This document shows, piece after piece, positions 24,554 through 32,765 of a DNA stretch of 64,000 nt. This DNA comes from Leptospira haakeii. Its GTDB lineage: Bacteria > Spirochaetota > Leptospiria > Leptospirales > Leptospiraceae. Under the pieces are notes generated by a model that was not told the origin of the DNA, ran no database searches, and saw nothing but the letters and a program-made list of their open reading frames with translations. The stretch's first letter is position 1, and every line of letters begins with the position of its first letter. The stretch covers positions 62,001 through 126,000 of the forward strand of contig NZ_NPEG01000003.1 of NCBI RefSeq assembly GCF_002812045.1, written 5' to 3'. Made by a program: the position numbers and the translations under genes.

Positions 24554-26657
24554 AGAATTCCTTAGGAGTCAAAATCTCCGGTGCCTTGAAAGTAGCGGAC
24601 ATGATTACTTCGAAATCCCTGGTCAAAGGAAGGGTGGTGCGGATTTGTCCGGAGCTGTCCCTGTATTTTGCACTCAGTCTCCACTGGTATTTTCCTTCCC
24701 TTAACTTATACAACTCTCGATACTCGAAGGATTCTCCCTTAATTTCCTTTTTAAATACTGTTTTTAGAGTTTTTTGGTCTGCCTCTAAAAGTTCCAAAAT
24801 GTACGCCTCAGATTTGCCTTCAATTTCCCAATAAAAAGACAAACTTGCTTTCTCATCCAGATCTATCTTGTCTCTGTCCCTAGGATACACAGGAGAGACA
24901 AAAGGTGCCGAGTCTGAGGTCTTAAATCCGGAAGAAGGACTGCTAGTCAAAACTTCCCCCTCCGGAGAAAGGAGAGTAACTTTCCAATAATAGTCACCAG
25001 GGCCTGCAAGTGGCACAGAGTTTTGTCCCGAACGTACAGATGTTTCAAATATCTTAGAAGCAAAATTAGGATCTTTAGAAACTTCTAATTTATAAGTTCC
25101 GCTTGGATCTGGTCTGTCCCATCTGAATTGTAATTTGCCGTCCACAGGATGACCTAATTCGGATCCATCTTTAGGGAAGGAGAGTCGGATGGAACCCAGA
25201 GGTTTTAAGGTAAACTTACCAACAGAAGAAGAAATTACTTCATCAGAGTTTGAGTTTGCTTTAATTCTCCAGAAGTATGCTCCTTCTTTCCAGTCTAGAT
25301 CTGGTTTCATAAAATTGGAGTTAGTCGATTTGGTGAAATATATATTTTTGAAATCGGAATCAGCTGCAATATCCAGGGAATAAGATTTGAATTCCTTGTT
25401 GGAGCTCCAACTGAAGAAGGAACCAACCTTGAAGATACGAATTCCTATTTCTTCTCCATTTAAAGGTTTTAGAAGTTTAGGAGGTTCGGCCTGTTCAGAT
25501 TTACGCAAAACAAAAGAAATTGTATCCGAACTTAATTCGGTGAATCCTTGTTTGTCGGAATTCATTTTTACACGAGCAAAAAATTGGCCTTCGGCCTTAG
25601 GCTCCCATTTTAAGAAACCCGCAGCGGAATCTCCGCTGTATACGATTTGTTTAAAATTCGCGTCTGAAGAAACTTCCAGTTTATATTTTGTCTGAGAGTC
25701 GAACGTATTCCATTGGAAACGGATAGGTGGTGCGGTTTCAGTATAAGAGAATATTTCTTTATTAGTAGGGGAGACCAATCTAGGTTTATTCCAAGAAACT
25801 AATTTAAAGTTTTTTGAAGAACTGAATTCGTCTTTGCCGGACTCAGGATTTTTTCCTGCAAGTCTCCAATAATAAGAACCGTTAGGAAGGGAAACCGAAA
25901 CGTTCGTCCCTCCTGCATTCAATTTTTTTAAACCTGTTCTGAATCCGGAATCTTTGGCGACTTCCAGCCTGAAAGTTTTAACTGTTGGAGAATTTTTCCA
26001 TTCGAATCTAACAGGAAGAGTTTCCGCTGCTAAAGGGATATAAGCTTTATCCGGAGGGGATACAGTTTCGAGATTTAATGTATGTACTTCTACTTTTCCA
26101 TCTTTTAGATCGGCAGACTGATTTTGACCTACAGTATTTTCTCCGGATGAGGAGACCACTTTGGCTTCTCCTTGTTTTACTTCCAGGTTTAGGCCCTTTT
26201 TATCGTCTTTGGAAATTTTTAGATCCGAACTTCCTAAAGAGATCTTAGTATCTCCGGAGCTGATCTGTAAATTACCAGAACCTCCACCGGTAGCGGAAAG
26301 TGAACCTGATACGAAGCTGATCTTGTCCGTATCTTCCACAAGGATCATACTTCTTTCGTCCATCCTGATCTCTGCAGAATTTTCCCCATCAGTAAAAAGT
26401 AATACTGCTTCGGAACCTTCTTCCGTACGGATTGTGTCCCTATATCTGATCGGGTCGGACTCATCTAGTTCTTCCCAGATAACCTCAGAATCAAGTTTTC
26501 TTAATATTTTGAATTGTTTTGTTTTGAGTTCGCCAACTATCTTATTTGTCCCAGTCTTAGGGCCTGCATTGGCATAAAGATATAATAGTCCCGAAAAAAA
26601 GAACAGCAGTAGAACTAAAGCAGTAACGACGACTCTGCCGTCATTCAAGTATTTCAT
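24543..26657 (-). CDS. FecR-domain protein with five Fn3-like repeats
   Basis: 704 residues. An N-terminal membrane anchor (residues ~9-30, VVVTALVLLLFFFSGLLYLY) precedes a FecR-like domain (~50-200: RDTIRTEEGSEAVLLFTDG, IRMDERSMILVED, LEVKQGEAKVVSSSGENTV). Then come five repeats of ~80 residues with the pattern F.W....Y.LEVs.D..F...G.YYWR (for example KYKLEVSSDANFKQIVYSG and GTYKLEVSKDPNFASKIFET). In known systems FecR transmits signals across the envelope or binds substrates; here no sigma factor or TonB receptor is near. Instead the upstream gene is an adenylate cyclase whose stop overlaps this start by 17 bases. It probably faces the periplasm. Role inferred only. Confidence 0.8.
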   Translation of the reverse strand: MKYLNDGRVVVTALVLLLFFFSGLLYLYANAGPKTGTNKIVGELKTKQFKILRKLDSEVIWEELDESDPIRYRDTIRTEEGSEAVLLFTDGENSAEIRMDERSMILVEDTDKISFVSGSLSATGGGSGNLQISSGDTKISLGSSDLKISKDDKKGLNLEVKQGEAKVVSSSGENTVGQNQSADLKDGKVEVHTLNLETVSPPDKAYIPLAAETLPVRFEWKNSPTVKTFRLEVAKDSGFRTGLKKLNAGGTNVSVSLPNGSYYWRLAGKNPESGKDEFSSSKNFKLVSWNKPRLVSPTNKEIFSYTETAPPIRFQWNTFDSQTKYKLEVSSDANFKQIVYSGDSAAGFLKWEPKAEGQFFARVKMNSDKQGFTELSSDTISFVLRKSEQAEPPKLLKPLNGEEIGIRIFKVGSFFSWSSNKEFKSYSLDIAADSDFKNIYFTKSTNSNFMKPDLDWKEGAYFWRIKANSNSDEVISSSVGKFTLKPLGSIRLSFPKDGSELGHPVDGKLQFRWDRPDPSGTYKLEVSKDPNFASKIFETSVRSGQNSVPLAGPGDYYWKVTLLSPEGEVLTSSPSSGFKTSDSAPFVSPVYPRDRDKIDLDEKASLSFYWEIEGKSEAYILELLEADQKTLKTVFKKEIKGESFEYRELYKLREGKYQWRLSAKYRDSSGQIRTTLPLTRDFEVIMSATFKAPEILTPKEFYVE

Positions 26658-29298
26658 ACTTTAATTCCTCTTCTTCATCTCCTGTTTTTGTTTTTTTCTT
26701 AGATTCGTATTCTATTCCGAGTTTTCTTCTCAGATCATTTAGATCCCTCGGGCGATCCATATCGTCTTTTCTTCCCAGGACAGCGTAAATGGTTTGGGGT
26801 TCTTCCTTTCCCTTCACCTTGATAGATTGCATTTTTTCGACCGCAAAAATATCTTTTACATGTTCTAGTAGATCTTGAGTGATTAAAATATCCGTACCAA
26901 AAGGTTTGTTTAGCGCTTCCACGCGAGAAGCAAGGTTCACTGCGTCACCGATCACAGTATATTCTAATCTTTCTTCTGAACCGATCTGACCTGCGATCAC
27001 CGGTCCGAAATTAAGACCACAACCGATACGGATGATCGGCTTTTTGTCTCCACCTCTTCCTTCGTTGAACTTAAGAAGTGCAGCTCTCATTAAAAGTGCG
27101 CCGTTCACTGCATTTTCAGCATCTTGTTCCGAGGTGCGAACTGCTCCCCAAGTTGCCATGATCGCATCTCCAATAAACTTATCCACAATCCCATGAGTAT
27201 CGTTCACACAACGAACCATCTCGGTCATATACTCGTTTAAGAATTCTACTACTTCTTCTGGTTGCAGCTTTTCTGATATAGCAGTGAAGGAACGGATATC
27301 TGAGAAGAAGATGGCACACATCTTTCTTTCTCCTCCCAGAGTGAGTTCCTTGTTCAGGACCATTTCGGCGATCTCTTTGTTTACGAAACGTCCAAGCGCG
27401 TCCTTTACCTTTTCTCTTTCTTCCAGACCTTTTCCCATACTCACGAAATAATCAGTCAAAACGCCGATCTCGTCTCTTGTGGAAGACCTGATTCCGATCC
27501 TGAAATTTCCTTTCGCTATCTCTACTGTGGCTGTTAGAAGTTTTAATACTGGAATGGTAATGGTTCTTGCTAAGAAGAACACGATGATAAGTGCGATACA
27601 GAGGGCGATCGCCATGATCAGAAGGTTTTTGGTCTGGATCCGATATACCATTTCAAAAACTTTTTCTTCTGGAACAGATACTATTACTCCGGCTCCACCA
27701 AAACCTAATTTTTGGTAAGAACCGTAATATTTGGTCTTTGTAGAATCTTCGTATCTTGTTTGTTGGCTATCCTCTCTTACGGAAGAAAGCATTGTCTCAA
27801 AAATAGGAAGATCCGACCAATTTGTTTGGGCTGCCAGAAGTTGAAGATCGTAATGTGCGATCAGATCCCCATCTCCATTGATCAAAAATGGAACGTTAAT
27901 ATCTTGTTTTTGGAATACGGATAGGAGTCTCTCCGCTCTGACAATATAAAGTAAAATAGACTTACTTTGGGAATCGTATACAGAAATAGAAAAAGTAGGC
28001 TCTTTAAAATTAGGAGTTAGGTTATCTATTCTGCCTCCTGATTGGGTCGTCTTTAAAAAAGAAGATTCCTTTTGCGAAACCGCAGCATCCAATTCTTCTC
28101 GATTAGAAGAAATTCCTTCCAAATAGGAATCATTATAAAGAATCGTTCTTTTTTTGAGTTTATCTCCTTCTGCGGAATAAATCCCCGCTAAAAGGAAATC
28201 AGGTTCGTTCCTAAAGAATAGATCTGCGTAAGCGCCTGGACCTTTCGGATCCAAAAGTTTTTCAGTAAGAGTTTTACCTTTATCGCGAATATCTTTTAAG
28301 TCGGATTTTACTTTTATCCCTAAAATATTTACCAAAGAAAAGTTAGTCTCTAATACTCTGACTTCGTAATTCTTTTTGAACTCGCTGGATGCATATAAAA
28401 TGACTGTGGAGACTGTTACAGTGAGTAAAAGAGAGATCACCGCCATCAATTTTAGCTGAAGAGGGAATTTCGCTGTGGTTGCCAAGTCCCCCATATCTGC
28501 GGAAGGGTTAGGGGTGGATTCTTTTTTTGGAATATTCTTCTTTTCTGTTTCTACTGGAGGTTTTGGTGGTTCTGAAATAGCCTCCGCAGTTTCAGTTTCC
28601 TGCTTTTCTCCGGAGAATACCGTATCGAATGAAATAACAGGCTTACTTTCTAATGTTCGGAAATTCTCTGCCTCTTGGAATTTCGGAACCTTCTTCTTTC
28701 CGTTGGAATCTTTATGGCCGTTTTTGAAAACTCCTAGCTCGATTCCGGAAACTGCTAAAGGAAGTTCCTTTAGAAAAAGAGAAAATTCTCCTCTAGTAGA
28801 GTCGGGAATTTCTTTAGGAGCTTTTTTGCGGGAAGCATAGGTTTTAAATTCTCCTAAGAATGTTGCCTCTGCTTCTCCTTGTAAGCTTGGAAACCAAGCA
28901 CCTAACTCACCTGAGGCGATATGCGGATAAGAAGAAATTACCATTTTGGAAAGTATCACTTCCCATCTTTCTTCTAATTCTTCAGGGATTAAAAATAAGA
29001 TATTAGATTTGGCTGCCGCTGAAATTAATTTCCAAGCAGAGTGGAATACCGACTCATTTGTTTCTGGTCCAGGAGGAATTTCTAATGCGAATAGTTTCCA
29101 TTCTCCTGCTTGTAAAACTTCTTCCAAGTCGGTAACTAATGAAGAACCTTTTTCAGAGAATACGCAGACTACAGTTTTGATCCCTAGATCTGCCCAAGCT
29201 CTTAACTCGTCTTGGTTTTGGACCTTATCCTTTGCTCTCGCCCAGAAGGCGACCGCACCATTTGGTCCGAACGGAATGTATTTTGTAGATGATGGCAT
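26641..29298 (-). CDS. Class III adenylate cyclase with HAMP, extracytoplasmic sensor and degenerate phosphatase-like N-terminus
   Basis: 885 residues. Residues ~30-125 resemble a dual-specificity phosphatase fold (WADLGIKTVVCVFSEKG, then ILFLIPEELEERWEVILSK where the active-site loop should be), but the catalytic Cys and Arg are missing. A low-complexity linker (230-275) leads to TM1 (~283-304), a periplasmic Cache-like sensor (~305-560), TM2 (LLIMAIALCIALIIVFFLA), HAMP, and the cyclase domain (~655-850). Metal-binding D667 and D711, base-selecting K707, D785, N788 and R792 are present, pointing to ATP as substrate. It heads a leftward operon of four overlapping genes. A basic and acidic tail ends the protein. 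The linkage to a FecR protein suggests a sensory output. Confidence 0.9.
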   Translation of the reverse strand: MPSSTKYIPFGPNGAVAFWARAKDKVQNQDELRAWADLGIKTVVCVFSEKGSSLVTDLEEVLQAGEWKLFALEIPPGPETNESVFHSAWKLISAAAKSNILFLIPEELEERWEVILSKMVISSYPHIASGELGAWFPSLQGEAEATFLGEFKTYASRKKAPKEIPDSTRGEFSLFLKELPLAVSGIELGVFKNGHKDSNGKKKVPKFQEAENFRTLESKPVISFDTVFSGEKQETETAEAISEPPKPPVETEKKNIPKKESTPNPSADMGDLATTAKFPLQLKLMAVISLLLTVTVSTVILYASSEFKKNYEVRVLETNFSLVNILGIKVKSDLKDIRDKGKTLTEKLLDPKGPGAYADLFFRNEPDFLLAGIYSAEGDKLKKRTILYNDSYLEGISSNREELDAAVSQKESSFLKTTQSGGRIDNLTPNFKEPTFSISVYDSQSKSILLYIVRAERLLSVFQKQDINVPFLINGDGDLIAHYDLQLLAAQTNWSDLPIFETMLSSVREDSQQTRYEDSTKTKYYGSYQKLGFGGAGVIVSVPEEKVFEMVYRIQTKNLLIMAIALCIALIIVFFLARTITIPVLKLLTATVEIAKGNFRIGIRSSTRDEIGVLTDYFVSMGKGLEEREKVKDALGRFVNKEIAEMVLNKELTLGGERKMCAIFFSDIRSFTAISEKLQPEEVVEFLNEYMTEMVRCVNDTHGIVDKFIGDAIMATWGAVRTSEQDAENAVNGALLMRAALLKFNEGRGGDKKPIIRIGCGLNFGPVIAGQIGSEERLEYTVIGDAVNLASRVEALNKPFGTDILITQDLLEHVKDIFAVEKMQSIKVKGKEEPQTIYAVLGRKDDMDRPRDLNDLRRKLGIEYESKKKTKTGDEEEELKYEILE

Positions 29299-29514
29299 TT
29301 TGTTCCTAAGGAAGTTCCGGAATAAAAATTCTCTTTTAGAAAGCTAAAAAATCGATCCGTCTAGCGGAAAGTAGATTCTGGAAATCCTCCGTTAAATTAT
29401 CGGAACAACAGCATTCTATATTGAAAACAAGTCGAATGCGTTCTTCCTAATATAGGATACCTATTTGGTTGATTATACGGACATTGTTGAGAATTTGGAC
29501 TTTTGAGGATATTT

Positions 29515-29970
29515 ATGGCAACTGCTAAGTTTACTACCAACCGAGGAACCTTCTCCGTTTTATTGGAAGATGAGAAGGCACCAATCACTGCCGGGAATTT
29601 CATCCAATTGGCTCAAAAAGGCTTTTATAATGGTCTGATCTTTCACAGAATTATTGCAAATTTTATGATACAAGGCGGTTGCCCTCAAGGGACCGGAACT
29701 GGTGGACCAGGGTATAAGATCCAAGATGAATTTCATCCGGAACTTAAAAATAAAAAGTATACTATCTCTATGGCAAACGCTGGCCCGAATACAGGGGGCT
29801 CTCAGTTTTTTATCAATGTGAGAGATAATCTATATCTAGACAATCGCCACGCGGTTTTTGGTCATGTGAGTGAGGGAGAAGACATAGTTCAAAGTATCTC
29901 CGAAACTGCTACTGCTCCAGGAGATCGTCCTCTTCAGCCAGTGGTGATTGAGACTATAGAGATCATCTAA
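29515..29970 (+). CDS. Cyclophilin-type peptidyl-prolyl cis-trans isomerase
   Basis: 151 residues from ATG 29515, preferred over TTG 29503 because GAGGA (29505-29509) sits five bases before the ATG. No signal peptide, so cytoplasmic. Cyclophilin motifs are complete: [19 protein letters not shown] (with catalytic Arg), [17 protein letters not shown] and a final FGHV. It accelerates proline isomerisation in protein folding. The length is that of short bacterial cyclophilins. It is divergent from the cyclase operon; a chain of hairpins follows it before the next gene. Confidence 0.94.
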   Translation: MATAKFTTNRGTFSVLLEDEKAPITAGNFIQLAQKGFYNGLIFHRIIANFMIQGGCPQGTGTGGPGYKIQDEFHPELKNKKYTISMANAGPNTGGSQFFINVRDNLYLDNRHAVFGHVSEGEDIVQSISETATAPGDRPLQPVVIETIEII

Positions 29971-29972
29971 CG

Positions 29973-30083
29973 TATCCCTTATGGGATATAATTTCACAAA
30001 CTCCACAAAAAGTCGAAATATGCTTGAAAATATCTATATTTCGCCATAATTAGAAACCCCTGCCCGGAATTTCTATTCCGGGC
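29973..30083 (+). promoter_or_regulatory. Three hairpins in the leader of the multi-PAS kinase
   Basis: Three inverted repeats stand in series between the cyclophilin and kinase genes: TATCCC/GGGATA (29973-29988, 6-bp stem, 4-nt loop), CGAAATAT/ATATTTCG (30014-30043, 8 bp, 14-nt loop) and GCCCGGAAT/ATTCCGGGC (30062-30083, 9 bp, 4-nt loop). The last ends ten bases before ATG 30094 and reaches into the purine-rich ribosome site. The first may end cyclophilin transcription; the last may limit translation. Confidence 0.5.
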
Positions 30084-30093
30084 GGATCTATTT

Positions 30094-32319
30094 ATGGGTT
30101 CTCCTTCTACTATTCTTCCAGATCCAAGCCCAGGAAATCCAAAGTCCTTACTGGATTATATACTCTCCAATTCTCCCATAGTATTATTTTCCGCTGATGA
30201 AACCGGACTCATGAATTTCGCTTCAGGCAAAGCATTAGACATGCTTGGTCTGGATTCAAGCGCATTCATAGGGACTAACTTTATACAACATGAATGGAAT
30301 GCGGAATTTAGGGAAGAAGATGGAACCGTTCGTAGCCTGGAGCAAACAGATGCTTTAAGGTTAGTACTTTCTGGAAAAGAAGTCAGCGCAGAGACGGTCT
30401 TTTTAGGAAGGCATTTTGCTGTAAGGATCTCTCCAGCGATTGGGGAAGACGGTAAAGTAAGAGGACTCGTAGGAGTTTCTTTGGATATTACGGACCGCAA
30501 GATCGCAGAAGACATATTAGAAAAACGTACTGTAGATTTTCAGACACTGATAGGTGTATTGCCGGTCGTTGTATTTTCTATCTCTCCGGAAGGAAGGATC
30601 ATACTTGCAGACGGAAAAGGATTAGAAAGATTAAAGATCAATCCTAAGGACGTGGTGGGAAAAACCATTTTTGAAAGGGCAGGAAATCGACCTGAGGTCA
30701 TGGAAGCATTTTCTAAATCTCTTCAGGGAGAAGAGAGTATCTATCATACAAATCAAAACGATCTTCTTTTGGAAACTAGAATGTATCCTAGAATAGGTAA
30801 GAACGGTCGTGTCCAGGAAATATTAGGAATTGTTTATGATATTTCGGATCGAAAAGAGTATGAAAATCGTATCCGTAAAAATGAAGAGAAGTATCGAAAT
30901 TTATTCAGAAATAATCCGCAGATCATGTTTGTTTTTGAAAGATCTTCCCTTAAATTCTTGGCGGTAAACCAAACTGCTATCCAAACTTATGGATATTCCG
31001 AAAAAGAATTTTTAGAAATGAGCGCAGAAGAACTCAGGCTTCCTGAAGAAAAAGAGTTTATGAAGGAGAAGATTAAGGGACTTAAATCCGGTACAAATTT
31101 TTTTCAGGAAATGAAACATCTTCGAAAAGACGGGAGTATTGTATATTTGGATATAGTTTCGTCCCCCATTCAATTCCAAGAAACTGAGTCTGTTCTTGTT
31201 TCTGCAATAGATGTTTCTGAAAGAGTCAAGATGACTCGAGAGAATCGTTTTAATTTGGAAGTTATCTCACAAGTTAATGATGCAATTATCGCTTTAGATG
31301 GTGATATGAAAATCACTTATTATAATAGTTATGCTGCAAAAATGTACGAGGTAGAAGAAGGGGAATGTTTGGGAGAACATTTTTCTTCTCTATTTCAGGA
31401 GGATTGGATCTCCGAAGAAAATTACAAATCTGCAATGGAAGATTGGAAAACCTTAGGAGCTTCCAAAAGAGAATTGATCCATACTTTAAGATCCGGAAGA
31501 AAGATCACAATTGAAAGTAATTTCAAAAAAATTAATGCAGAAGGTTATCTGGTCCCAGGCCTTATTATGGTAAATCGGGATATTTCCGAAAAAATAGAGG
31601 CCAGAAGATCTTTGGAAGAAGCTCTTCATGGTTTGGCAAAAACGAATAAAGAACTGGAACAATTTGCCTATATAGCATCTCACGATTTACAAGAACCGCT
31701 TAGGACTATTGCAAGTTATCTGCAATTATTAGAGAGAAAATTTTCAGAAGAAATAAAACCTGAAATGAGAGAATTTATCCATGTATCGGTCGAAGCCGCA
31801 AAAAGGCAACAGGGCTTAATCGAAAGTCTTTTGAGTTATTCCAGAGTTGGTTCCGATTCTGTGAAAAAATCGAAAGGGGATACAAATCTAATTTTGGATG
31901 AGATAAAAAAGGATCTTTCTTCCGTAATCCAGGAAAACAAGGCGAATCTGGTTTTAGAAGGTCCTTTTCCGGAGGTTTATGCTGATCAAGACCAGATAAG
32001 GCGTTTATTCAGTAATCTAATTTCCAACGGGATCAAATTCCGCTCTCCAATTAGGAGTCCTGAGATCCGGATCAAAGTCAAAAATGTTCCCGGCGCTAAC
32101 GTGTTTTCAGTCGCCGATAACGGGATAGGCATGGACCCTAAATACTTCGATCGTATTTTTATCATATTCCAAAAATTGCATACAAGATCTGAATATCCTG
32201 GAACCGGGATCGGACTATCCATCTGCAAAAAGATCGTAGAAAATCATGGCGGCAAAATTTGGGTCCAGTCTTCCGTCGGAAAAGGGTCAGAGTTCTTTTT
32301 CTCCCTGCCTGAGGTTTAA
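30094..32319 (+). CDS. Multi-PAS sensor histidine kinase (bacteriophytochrome-like core)
   Basis: 741 residues, soluble. Four PAS/PAC-type domains run from ~15 to ~500 (FSADETGLMNFASGK, FSISPEGRIILADG, ERSSLKFLAVNQTA, ALDGDMKITYYNS). The HisKA helix contains FAYIASHDLQEPLRTI with H530, the form seen in phytochrome-like kinases of the Rcp1 pairing. The ATPase domain holds NLISNGIKF, ADNGIGMD and GTGIGLSICKKIVENHGG. All boxes are complete. The next gene, two bases on, is an Rcp1-like response regulator, so the pair is a likely cognate system. Its ribosome site lies next to a strong hairpin. Confidence 0.92.
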   Translation: MGSPSTILPDPSPGNPKSLLDYILSNSPIVLFSADETGLMNFASGKALDMLGLDSSAFIGTNFIQHEWNAEFREEDGTVRSLEQTDALRLVLSGKEVSAETVFLGRHFAVRISPAIGEDGKVRGLVGVSLDITDRKIAEDILEKRTVDFQTLIGVLPVVVFSISPEGRIILADGKGLERLKINPKDVVGKTIFERAGNRPEVMEAFSKSLQGEESIYHTNQNDLLLETRMYPRIGKNGRVQEILGIVYDISDRKEYENRIRKNEEKYRNLFRNNPQIMFVFERSSLKFLAVNQTAIQTYGYSEKEFLEMSAEELRLPEEKEFMKEKIKGLKSGTNFFQEMKHLRKDGSIVYLDIVSSPIQFQETESVLVSAIDVSERVKMTRENRFNLEVISQVNDAIIALDGDMKITYYNSYAAKMYEVEEGECLGEHFSSLFQEDWISEENYKSAMEDWKTLGASKRELIHTLRSGRKITIESNFKKINAEGYLVPGLIMVNRDISEKIEARRSLEEALHGLAKTNKELEQFAYIASHDLQEPLRTIASYLQLLERKFSEEIKPEMREFIHVSVEAAKRQQGLIESLLSYSRVGSDSVKKSKGDTNLILDEIKKDLSSVIQENKANLVLEGPFPEVYADQDQIRRLFSNLISNGIKFRSPIRSPEIRIKVKNVPGANVFSVADNGIGMDPKYFDRIFIIFQKLHTRSEYPGTGIGLSICKKIVENHGGKIWVQSSVGKGSEFFFSLPEV

Positions 32320-32321
32320 TT

Positions 32322-32765
32322 ATGAGCGCTTCTTCTAAACAATATTTTGATATTCTTCTAGTAGAGGACAATCCCGCGGATGTTCGTCTCACTATAGAAG
32401 CTCTGAACGACCTTAAATCTGAAAAGAGATTATTCGTAGCAAAAGACGGAGAGGAAGCGATCGACTTCGTAAAAGGAGAGGGGGAATTTGTAGGGGCAAG
32501 ACGCCCTGATCTGATCCTGTTGGATCTGAACCTTCCTAAAAAGAATGGATTAGAAGTTTTAGAGGAACTTAAATCGGATCCTGAGTACAAAAGGATCCCG
32601 GTCGTAGTATTAACTACTTCCGGATCTGAAAGGGATATTATCGCCACTTTCAATTTACACGCGAACTCATATATACAGAAACCGGTGGAATACGATAATT
32701 TTTTGGAAGCGATGGATACGTTACGTATCTATTGGTTCAAAACTTCGAGGTTGCCTCCAAAATGA
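32322..32765 (+). CDS. Single-domain response regulator (Rcp1-like)
   Basis: 147 residues, a receiver domain with no output domain. The acidic pocket (LLVEDNPADV), the phospho-acceptor D68 (LILLDLNLPKKNG), the Thr/Ser switch (LTTSGSERD) and the conserved Lys (IQKPVEYDNF) are all present. Such regulators act as intermediates in phosphorelays or bind partner proteins. It follows the kinase at 30094 by two bases and its stop overlaps the next start (ATGA), so kinase, regulator and hybrid kinase form one operon. Confidence 0.94.
   Translation: MSASSKQYFDILLVEDNPADVRLTIEALNDLKSEKRLFVAKDGEEAIDFVKGEGEFVGARRPDLILLDLNLPKKNGLEVLEELKSDPEYKRIPVVVLTTSGSERDIIATFNLHANSYIQKPVEYDNFLEAMDTLRIYWFKTSRLPPK

Noticed and set aside
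32162..32653. A 163-codon open frame on the minus strand
   Set aside because: Spans the end of a kinase and most of a response regulator on the other strand, both of which have full motifs.
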